Assembly: GCA_954871525.1 (NCBI GenBank)
Contig: OX940862.1
Location: forward strand, 43,455,732-43,519,731
Length of the DNA stretch: 64,000 nucleotides
Direction: 5' to 3'
From: Parietaria judaica
Lineage: Eukaryota > Streptophyta > Magnoliopsida > Rosales > Urticaceae
Each line of letters begins with the position of its first letter. The stretch's first letter is position 1. The notes under the pieces were generated by a model. It saw only the letters and a list, made by a program, of their open reading frames with translations, was not told the origin of the DNA and searched no databases. The position numbers were made by a program, and so were the translations under genes. Positions 11,231-20,800 of this stretch are shown here, piece by piece.

Positions 11231-12321
11231 CTACTGATAAAACTTTTTGAGGTGCTTGACATTCCAACTCCGAACTACCTCGAGGCCGGCTAAGTTCTCA
11301 AGCCTGTAGACTCCCGGTTTAACTATCTCCACGACCTTATATGGGCCTTCCCAATTCTGCCCGAGCTTCCCCGCGTTCAGCTCCGCCGTGTTCTGGAAAA
11401 CCTTGCGGAGTACCAGCTCTCCGACCCTAAACTGCCGAGGGCGCACGCTTTTGTTGTAGAATCGAGCGATGGTGTTTTGGTAATTGACGATGTGTGCTTT
11501 AGCCTGCTCTCGCCTTTCGTCGATGTGGTCCAGTTGATGGAGCAGTCCCTGGCTGTTGTCTTCGGAATGGCTTGGAGCCCACGCTCGTCGCAGGCTGGGT
11601 ACTCCCACCTCTGCCGGTATTACCGCTTCGACCCCGAAGGCGAGTGCGAAAGGGGTCTCGCCGGTGGCCGAGTGGGGAGTTGTGCGGTAGGCCCAAAGAA
11701 CTCCGGGGAGCTCATCGGCCCACAAGCCCTTCTTCTCGTCGAGCCTTTTCTTGATGCTGTCGACGATGGTGCGATTGACCGCTTCCGCGTTTCCGTTACC
11801 CTGCGGGTACCTCGGCGTTGATGTGTTCAGCTTTATTCTCCATCGAGCGCAGAAGTCCTGGAATCTCTTCGAGATGAACTGGGACCCGTTACCGGCGATG
11901 ATCTCACGGGGCAGTCCAAAACGTGTGACCACGTTCTTCCAGACATAGCTTTCGACGTCCGAGTCCTTGATATTGGCGTACGCCTCTGCTTCGGACCACT
12001 TAGTGAAGAAGTCCGTCACTACTAGCATAAACCTCCGCTGTCGGGAGCCAGTAGGCATTGGACCGACGATATCCATCGACCACTTCATGAAGGGGTATGG
12101 GACGGACACTACCGACAGCTTCTCGGCTGGGCAGTTTATCGCTGGAGCGTGGCGCTGGCACTTCTCGCACCTCTTGGTATGGTCGGCACAATCTGCGACC
12201 ATGGTTTCCCAAAAGAAACCTTGACGCTTGGCCTTTCGCAGGAGGGATCGGCCGCCGGAGTGATTGCCGCACTCTCCGCCGTGGATTTCTCCCATAACGT
12301 ACTCTGCCTCCTTCTTGCCCA
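11231..12321 (-). pseudogene. Integrase remnant of Tat copy 1, catalytic Asp lost
   Basis: The frame reads from the deletion junction through the HHCC zinc finger (HGGECGNH, then CEKCQRH), the DDE core and the C-terminal GPY motif (NWEGPYKVVE) to TAA 11231-11233. The first catalytic Asp (MDIVGP) and the Glu (GNAEAVNR) are present. The second Asp is Gly: GNGSQF where copy 2 reads DNGSQF. The protein should therefore be inactive even apart from the missing upstream polyprotein. The open frame reads rightward into LTR sequence, creating a meaningless fusion start. Confidence 0.9.
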
Positions 12322-12325
12322 AGAG
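12320..12325. other. Deletion junction, integrase fused to 5' LTR
   Basis: Copy 2 reads TTGCCCAAGCATCG at the matching integrase site, and the LTR starts TGTAGAGGGCG. Here the sequence is TTGCCCAAGAGGGCG, sharing only AG at the join. The primer-binding site and the last three LTR bases are gone. Confidence 0.88.
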
Positions 12326-13037
12326 GGCGATTCGCACCGCCTTACAGTCACAAAAATACACGGTTCAAACACACGAATAATACGAATGATGGGGTATCTT
12401 TGATTGATTATGATTACAAAGGGGACCGGTCTCTTCCGTTTATAGCTTGGAACCTCGAAGAAGAATGCGATTAAACTAAGATTAACAATATCAAATGGGT
12501 TACACAAAGGCTCTCTTAATGCTATGCGATGACCATGTTTCTCTCTCCTCTCTCGGTATCCCCCCCCCCCCCCCCTTCAAATGGGAGCTCCCTCTCTATT
12601 TATAGCGACGCTCGGATCTCTTTGGCTCGAATCCCCTGGATGATCCTCCAGTGGTCCCCCCTTCAAATATTCTGTGGTCCTTCTCTCTGACATCCTCGGC
12701 GGCTGCCAAAGGAGCTCGTCTCCACTAACGTTGTCCCCCTGCCATATCCTGAGCGCATTGCCCAGCAGTGGTCCCCCCTCGGCCCGTACTTCTTGTCGCA
12801 TTATGGAGAGAAACCCTAGACCTTAATGGGCTTGAGGCTCCTCCTTGGTCATCGCTTCTTCCGATGGGCCGGGGGCCCGTTGCAATCTGACCAGCCTCGA
12901 GGAACACGGGCTCCCCCTCTTGGTCACTATTCGCTACCGCGGCCCATCGCCATTTTGCCCAACCTGACCTTCGTCGTTTCATGGGAAAACGACAAGTGTA
13001 AAGCGGGGAGGGGATTTGACCAAATCTGACCTTAACA
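12322..13037 (-). repeat. Right (5') LTR of Tat copy 1, first bases deleted
   Basis: It is nearly identical to the left LTR but lacks TGT at its inner edge because of the internal deletion. It keeps 16 bp (around 12935) that the left LTR has lost. It ends TTAACA at 13037, followed by the GTTAC duplication. Confidence 0.93.
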
Positions 13038-13042
13038 GTTAC
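13038..13042. repeat. Right 5-bp target site duplication of Tat copy 1
   Basis: GTTAC matches 5215-5219 exactly. Confidence 0.92.
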
Positions 13043-13202
13043 TACTAATGCCAAATCAAATGGCAATTTCCCTAAATTTTGATGTTTTCACACTTTTTAC
13101 CATATAGTTTTATATAACGAAATAATCAATGATTATAGCAATTTACTTAAAACAAAGGGGTCGATCCGTACATATTAGCATTGCAACTGCCAATAAAAAT
13201 AA

Positions 13203-13697
13203 GGGTTATTACGGAAAAAGTACCTAAGTTGTTTAGAAATAGGCGGCATAAAGCCAACTTGAAAAAATAATGAAAAAACTATCCAGGCTCACTTTCTTCG
13301 GTGAAACGGTACACCTCATCCTTTTTTTTGTTAAGCTTTTTGTTATTGATAATGTCAACACAAAACAAACAAATAAACTCAAACAGTCAAACCCACGAAT
13401 ATATATAAAAAAACTTGTATATAAACACAAATTCTTTAAATATCAACAATGCAAATTCCTATTTTTCTTCTCTCTTGCTCTCTTAAATTCCCAGTTCATT
13501 TCCTCAATAGTAATGTGATTTGCGTTGTTAACGTCATCATTGACGCAAATGGTAAAAAATATAACAAAAAAATTAATAAGGTCTACCGATTCACAAAAAA
13601 AAAAAAGTAAACTTAAATACTTTTACCATAATTATTAAAATTAGTTCCATGTTGCCGTATTTTCGAATAACTTGGGTATTTTTTCCCGAAATAACCC
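13203..13697. mobile_element. MULE-type foldback MITE with 9-bp TSD
   Basis: The 495-bp element starts GGGTTATTACGGAAAAAG and ends with the imperfect complement TTTTTTCCCGAAATAACCC. The terminal repeats continue inward imperfectly for at least 50 bp. TAAAAATAA occurs directly on both sides (13194-13202 and 13698-13706), a perfect 9-bp duplication as made by Mutator-like transposases. No coding capacity. A related but truncated end lies near 40021. Confidence 0.8.
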
Positions 13698-13706
13698 TAA
13701 AAATAA

Positions 13707-14114
13707 AGTAAAACTGCATAACTGTTCCTAAAACAAAACACCAGTGACTGTGAGAGGGTCAGCGGGCTAAAGGGGGTTGCTCCAAACGTATGTGGGACCC
13801 ACGCACTCGGCTTCGTCGTCTGCTAACCAACAATAGGGCGCTGCCACGTGGGCCCCTTCACACACATGCCATGTCACCACTATCCTTGAGGCCTGCGTGT
13901 CCCCTTCATGGCCAAATTACGAAACAACCATTTGGCATTGCTCCCAGAGCCCGATAATTCTCGGGCACCGGAGGTCCAATCCCGAGTTAAATTTAGCAAA
14001 GAATATTGGCAATTTTTACGTATTAATTTTTAAAATAAGAGTTTAACAATAAAGTGGATTTACAATTACAACTAGAATTATATTTAATAGTAATCCCTTT
14101 CTCTAAGTACAATA
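13707..14114. other. Intergenic, moderately GC-rich patch
   Basis: No gene found. About 13740-13960 is unusually GC-rich for host spacer and contains CACGTGGG near 13855. It may be an old promoter fragment, but I can assign no transcript. Confidence 0.4.
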
Positions 14115-14123
14115 TAAAATAAT

Positions 14124-15421
14124 GAGATAATATAGATAAAAATATTTTGAAAAAATACTCTAAAGTTTACGATATATTTCAAATTTTATTTTAGAGGTAA
14201 AAATACTAAACTCTTATAATATACTTATATTGTTAGAACTAAACCATTAACTTTCATAAAATACAAATATTTATTGCGGTATAGTTTTTTAAGTTATTAT
14301 TGACGGCGTAAATAGTTATGTTAATCATCATATTAGCGACAAAGGTACTTACATTATTATTTTATACATAAAATATATAAAAATTGATGAATAAAATTAC
14401 AAAAATATCAAAAGTTCTTAAGTTATTAATATTGACGACATAAATACCTAAGTTATTATCATTTATGTTATTTTTATTAATTTATCCACAAATTCTACAT
14501 AATTTACGTATATGATAATAACTTAAATACTTTAATTGATGATAAATGATAATAAGTTAAGTACTTACGTCGTCGCTAATAACTTATGAACTTATGCCGC
14601 AATAAATATTGATATTTTGTGAAAGTTAACGGTTTGGTATTAACGACATAAACAATTTTAACAGTTTGGTACTTTTGCTTCTAAAAATTAGGGGTGCAAC
14701 CGGGTAGGGTACCCTGTTTTTTCGAGGTACCCGGTACCCGGTACCGGAATCCGGGTATCTGAAAACTTGTACCCGGAACCGGTACCCTGAAATATGGGTA
14801 CCCTGTTTCCGGGTATTTGTATTTTGATACCCGGTACCCGGTTTTGAGAACCAGGTCCGGGTACCCGGTTTTACCCTGTACTCTGGTTTTTTTAATATAT
14901 ATATATATATTATTTAAAAATAAAAACATACATTCATCTTAAAAAAATTGCATAAAAAAATAATCTCGCACATCAAGCATAAAAGAAAAAACAGCCCAAA
15001 ATGCATAAAAATAGTCCGCATCAAGTATAACATAGTCCAACGAAAAAAGAAAAAAAGAAACATAGTCTCCGGCATCGGAGGGAGGCAGGATTTTGATGAA
15101 GTCGGCGAGATGGGAGAGAGGTTGGATAAATGAAGTCGAGCCCTAGTGTAGAGTAGTAACTCTAAAAATTAAATTACCATAAAAATAAAAGACAAAATAA
15201 AAATAGGGTAATAAACCGGGTACCGGGTACCCGGTTTTTTTAATTTTACTACCCGGTACCCGGAACCGGAATTCGGTTCCGTTTTTGGTTCCGGTTATTA
15301 AATCCGGATACCAATCCGGTTCCGGATAATTACCCGCTTTCCGGGTATTATTTGCACCCCTACTAAAAATAAGATTTGGAATGTGTTGTGAATTTTGAGG
15401 TACTTTTACCTATATATTCCG
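14124..15421. mobile_element. MULE-type foldback MITE with 9-bp TSD, interrupted by a hAT element
   Basis: TAAAATAAT flanks the element on both sides (14115-14123 and 15422-15430). Removing the nested hAT element and one copy of its duplication leaves about 616 bp that folds back almost along its whole length. For example, CTAAACCATTAACTTTC at left pairs with GAAAGTTAACGGTTTGGT at right, and both arms carry a TTTATTGCGG / CCGCAATAAA block. A related copy lies at about 54838-55175. No coding capacity. Confidence 0.82.
14689..15362. mobile_element. Non-autonomous hAT element with perfect 8-bp TSD
   Basis: The terminal inverted repeats are TAGGGGTGCAA at left and TTGCACCCCTA at right. CTAAAAAT is duplicated exactly on both sides (14681-14688 and 15363-15370). 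Both subterminal regions are packed with copies of GGTACCCGG/CCGGGTACC on both strands, as expected for hAT transposase binding sites. There is no transposase; the short open frames are repeat artefacts. It sits inside the foldback element 14124-15421, so it is the younger insertion. Confidence 0.92.
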
Positions 15422-15430
15422 TAAAATAAT

Positions 15431-17557
15431 TATAGATTATTCTTTATTCAATGCTAAAATTAGTTATTTGTAGTTATTGTCGACAATTACAAAATAGATT
15501 CACGGAGGACAAATTATGACAAAATACATGAAAGATAAGTTTTAAGTAAAACGCTAATATAAGTACAATTCAAAATAGTCATGTTTTATCTAAGTGTTCA
15601 AAATCAAATGATATTATGATGTATCGAGAGTTTCAGAAAATGTATTCTCTAATAGTCCGTAAATTTAAGATTTTGATTGATATTGTCTCATATATCTCTA
15701 TCAAAGTGTCTTCAAAATCAAATAATATTACGATGTATCGAGAGTTTCAAAAAACCTACTCTCTCATAGTCGTAAATTTTACGATTTTGATTAATATTCT
15801 CTATAAACTTTGTTTCTTCTTTTGTATTTTGATATTTCTCGTGTAAAAGAGCATCGTACGAGGCATACATGTTTAACGTTAATCTAACTATATAGAAAAA
15901 GAAATTAATTGAGAAAGCAAATTTTACGACCTTCGACAATTTATGCCGCACAAATTTGAATAAGCTTAGTTATTATCATCACATTTAAACATTACTATTA
16001 CGATTGATGATATTACTGCAATCAATTAATGTCATTATTTAGAGCCAAATCTTATGAAAATCCAAACACAATTCTAATTATATCGTAGTTCCCATTATAA
16101 GGTGCTCTTTAAATTTCAATATTAATTGGGGTTTTAATGTTCAGTTGACTTATAATTCTTGTTGTTATTTATTCCTTTTTATCCTGTAGAAAATAGGCAA
16201 ATTTGGTATTGTTATATAATTTTTTAATTTTTTTGACATCATATACTGCAATGATAAGATAATTAAAATAACTTAAAACACGTGTAATAACATGCATTGA
16301 CTGTTTGACATATACATTTAAGTCCTTTTTTAAGTTCATCTCCTTTATTTATTTTTATTAATTAAAAAAATGCTTCATTGACGAACTAACTAGAAATTAT
16401 CTTTGTAAGATTAAATTTTTGCAAAGAAAAAGTATTCTAATATCCATAATTTAAAACCACAATGTTCGGTATGACAACGGCATGCTTGTTTTTTTTTTTT
16501 TTTATCGTTTAATTGATTAATACATTTTCAAAATAATTAGTTTCCTATAAATTAGTAGGATAATATATTTGAAAATATAGAGAAACTTTTATGAGGGAGC
16601 TAAGATCAGTTGCTTGTAACTCGGAAGGGTAAAGAGATAATGATTCAGAAAATTTCAAACAATCGATTAAATCTATCTCAAATTTGAATTTTCAAATTTT
16701 ATTGAGAATTTTTAATTATCGAGTTTAATATAAAAAGAATCATACCCGAGTAGTTCAAATTAAAATACTAAACAACAGATCATGAAAATGATGTTCTCAT
16801 ATTTTGAAGAGTTATTGACCCTAAAGCCCTTCGAATTTTGCATGATGGTGTAATTTATCTCTCAATTTTAATATGCAGTAAACATTGCCTCTATTTCATT
16901 ATGTTACTGTATTCCAACACATGATTATATTCTAATTTATGTCGAGTAATTAGCAAACAAAACCATTGAATCAACATATATCAAAGTTACGAGACTATTG
17001 TAAATCAATAAATACGACTCTAGTTTCTCACGAACTATTATGATGAACATCATAAAACGTGTAAGAAAATAATAAAAGTTGACGAAAAGTTAACTTAACG
17101 AGCGTTGTATGACGAACGTATTATAATTTCGCTAGCTTGTCACTTATAGTGTACGAGGCAATGTGCTATTATAATTTATGTTCCGTAAGTTACGTGAGTA
17201 AACTGCATGGACATGCAATATTCTCCGGTAAGTTACGTAAGCAAACTGCATGGGCATGCGACGTCCGGAAACGTTATAGCCGAAATTACTCTATTTTAAA
17301 CAACACTATTGAGCATTAAAGTAATGTAATACACAACAATAACGTGCTGATTTAATATAATTATTTATTAATAGATCAATTAACCAAATTTGAACTTAAT
17401 CAAGAAAAAAGAAAAAAAAAATCACGTGCTCGAAAAACAAAACGACCTACCCTTTTAGTTGCAATGTGATGAGCCTTTTACTAAGCTAACAAACGTTCAA
17501 TTGCGTATGCTCTGCTTTTTTTGAATTTGTCATTTTTTTAAATACGTTTTAACCCCT
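15431..17557. other. AT-rich intergenic region
   Basis: No gene recognised. An imperfect direct duplication is visible around 15600-15800: two copies of ATGATRTTACGATGTATCG-like sequence about 120 bp apart, both ending in a short coding-like frame with no family match. Confidence 0.4.
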
Positions 17558-17740
17558 GCCACGTGGCAATCAAGATCCACGTCACACACCTCCATGTACG
17601 GAAATGCCACTCAGTCTCTCTCTCCCTCTCTCTTAAACCCGAGAGAGTATATATAAAACCCGAAAACCTTCTTCTCTGTATGTTAATCAAACCTGAAAAA
17701 TCCCAAACAAACTCTCTCTCTCTCTCTCTCTCTCTCCTCG
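17558..17740 (+). promoter_or_regulatory. Promoter of the ALKBH10-type gene: G-box, TATA box, CT-rich leader
   Basis: A palindromic G-box GCCACGTGGC is at 17558-17567 and a TATA box TATATATAAAA at 17648-17658. A (CT)n tract around 17712-17737 lies in the expected 5' untranslated leader. Positions fit transcription starting around 17680-17690. G-boxes bind bZIP/bHLH factors; which ones act here is unknown. Confidence 0.65.
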
Positions 17741-17842
17741 ATATTTTTAGCAAATCTCAGCCGACAAATCTAGAACCAGAGGAGCGATCCATCGTTCTCT
17801 CTGCTCCAAGCTCGAATCGTGTTTGATCAGTTTCAGCGATCG

Positions 17843-20800
17843 ATGCAGATCGAGGCGGGGGATATGGCGGCCAAAGTCACGGTGATGCCGGAGTCGTTCG
17901 CGAAGGAGGCGATGCTGGCCTGGTTCCGGACGGAGTTCGCGGCCGCGAACGCGATCGTCGACGTGCTCTGCAGCCACCTGACCGAGGTGCACGGCGGCGC
18001 CGGGGAGTACGCGGCGGCGTTCCACGAGATTCACCGCCGGCGGATGAACTGGATTCCGGTGCTCCACATGCAGAAGTACCACGCCGTCGGCGAGATCGTG
18101 ATCGAGCTCCGTCGCGTCGCGGCCGAGAAGAAGAAGAAGGCGTGCTCGGACGGCGAGAAAGCGCAGGGGACGGAGCAATGCGAGAACGAGGTGGAAGAGT
18201 CTGAGAACGCTGCGAAGAGCGAATCTCCGGACGAGAAAATTGACGTCGCGGATTCGTGTTTGGTTGAAGACGCGGAAGGTTCCGAAGCTGATGCGGAGCT
18301 CCGAGATTCAGGTGCAGAGGAGGTCGAATCTGAAAACGAGAGGAACGAAGATGCCGTGGATTCTTCGTGTTTGGACGGCGAGAAAGCGATGGCGGAGGAG
18401 GAATCTCGGGATTCCGGGAGCGACGAGGTTGAGAAGACGGGCGCAACGGTGGATCCGTGTTTGGAAGCGGAGAAAGCCAAGGACGAAACGTCTAGCGGCA
18501 CTTACAGCGGCGATCACGACGAGGTTTCCGAGGAGTACAACGCTTCTCCGAACTGCGAGGTCACCGATTCAGGTAAACAATCCTCCATTGTTTGTTTTCG
18601 AATTCTCTGTCCGATTAGACACTTGATTGCTCACTCAGTCCTGTCAATGGCTGCCTTGCTCTGCTTCACCTTCCTTTTTGTTTTATCAAAACATTTCCAA
18701 AAAGCAAATACGAAAAGATTATAAACATGAAAAATCATTGAAAATTATTTTCATTTTACTTTCAATTTCACCAAGCAAAGAGCTAGATCTCAGATTCAAT
18801 TTCCAAATTTAATTCCCGCGAATATAAATATTCAATCTTATTTATACGTAATGTAACTCAAAATTAGTAGGGTATGAATAAAATTTAATCTCCATATTCT
18901 GTTATAGCTTTTGTGTGCCACAACAGTCAATGCAATTGGTACTTATGGTACAAATATAATAACTATAATTATTATTAAATGGTATGATTTTTTCAAGCCG
19001 AAATACCGTGAATTAAATATTAATATTAATATGAATAAATCGTTGTTGAAAAGAAAAGCTTAGACTTAGAGAAAGCGGGGTTGAGAATTTCAATGAGGAG
19101 TGCGGGATCCTGTGCGGCCAGAATTACAGTTAGTTTGGGGAACCGCGAATACCAGACTGATGGCGTCACGCTTAGCTTTGCGTGCCTCACTAAGTCGTTT
19201 TCGCTCTAGGCGGCGCCACATCGCAGCCGTCCGATCAAACCGATTCTCAATGCTTTCATCTCTCGCGTTGAAAAAACTTTCAAACCAATTTTCTCTCTCT
19301 ATTTATGACCCGAGTTGGATTGGACCGAGTTGCCGGGTCAACTCTGTCGCTGGAGGATCCGGTGACAGGTGGCTGGAGACAAAAAAGAATGCCCTCTTTC
19401 GACTTCCGTATAAACTAATCCCCAAACCTGATCATTATTTCTAGTCGCTGTCCATTTTTTATCAAAATATTTTATGTATTTATTCAATATTAACTAACTA
19501 GCGTACCCATTAAAGGGCAAAAAGTTTTGGCACTGATTCAATTACAAAATTGCTAAAAGTTTAGTACTTTCTTTAGGACCAACAGTACCAAAACATATGT
19601 CTGAATTCTGATTATAATACCATTATTAAAATAATAAAAAAAAGATTTTAAATATTGGGCTTTGTGTTATGTGATGAACAGTGACAGCTTTTTATTTGTT
19701 GTGAATATCATGTATAGCCCAACAAAGCACTATGCACATGCCAACTCCAAAGTCCCAACTTCAATGATTTGGTTTTTTGTCTTTGTTGTCTGTTTGTGTG
19801 AAGATCGCTGACATCGATAATGTATAACAATAATGTACATCGTGTGTGACATAAATAGAATAAAGGATGATTATATTTGATTGATTAATTAATTAATAAA
19901 TGTGTGTGATTATTGGCAGGGTCTCAAGATGTGCAATTTGTGGAGCATGTCGTTCAGATATGCGACGATCATGGGGACTGTGAAGCGCGTCAGAGTCAGA
20001 TCAAGCTCACCAAAGGCTTCAACGCCAAGGAGTCCGTGAAGAGTCACACGGCGAGTTCTTTTAAACCCCACGTTTTAATCATGTGTAGGACTTGTTTTTT
20101 TTTAATTATTTCTTTACACCGTTCACGGCAAATTTTATTTACTTTTATATATATTTTTTATTTGATTATGATTAATAACGGTTTTATTTTTATTTTTCAG
20201 GTTAATGTTGTTAAGGGGTTGAAGTTGTACGAGGATGTTTTCACCGAGGATGAAATCTCCAAATTGAGAGATTGTGTCTTAGAAATGCGTGACGCCGGCC
20301 TACATGGTGAACTTTTAGGTGCGTTTTCATGCATATAATATATATATATACATGTGTATGAGTAAATGATTAGCGACGTGACATAATCATTTACTCACGC
20401 ATCATTTGTGATACGAGGTCAATCTAATTAAGTTGGCTTTAAGCACAAAAAAAAAAAAAAGTATTTTCATACAAATTTTATAGTTATTATATTATAATTC
20501 ATAAGTATGCAAATGTAGCAACAAATCCACCATGATTAGGTGGCTTTGGTTGGTGTAGGATTTCGTCTTCGGATTGAAGGATATGTCGTTTATGTCTTCA
20601 TAGAACAAAACGACTTTCGTACACGCGTTATAGTCTTATTTAAAAATAAATAAGATAAGTTGGGGTTTATCCCAATTGACTAATTTTGAACGAAGGCAAG
20701 GCCAATATGCGGTTCAACGAGAGATCACGTTCAAACGTTCTTTTTTGGATTCGGTCAACATGCTAAGCTTGGTCCGCAAACCGGACCAAGGCATCCACAA

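Larger units (their letters stand above)
5220..13037 (-). mobile_element. Tat-lineage Ty3/gypsy LTR retrotransposon, copy 1, internally deleted
   Basis: The 7.8-kb element has LTRs at 5220-5926 and 12322-13037 and a GTTAC duplication on both sides. In the sense direction (minus strand) it runs: 5' LTR (right), directly joined integrase, a tandem-repeat region, convergent extra ORFs on the plus strand, 3' LTR (left). Compared with copy 2 at 47667-54452, everything between the integrase N-terminus and the 5' LTR is missing: primer-binding site, gag, protease, RT and RNase H, about 4.9 kb. The antisense extra ORF is a known feature of the Tat/Retand group. By eye the LTRs differ by about four substitutions plus a 16-bp indel and a poly-C length change, so insertion looks recent. 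Confidence 0.93.

Noticed and set aside
14681..14929. Minus-strand ORF with GYPYFRVPVPG-like repeats
   Set aside because: It is the translation of hAT subterminal GGTACCCGG repeats and crosses the element boundary.
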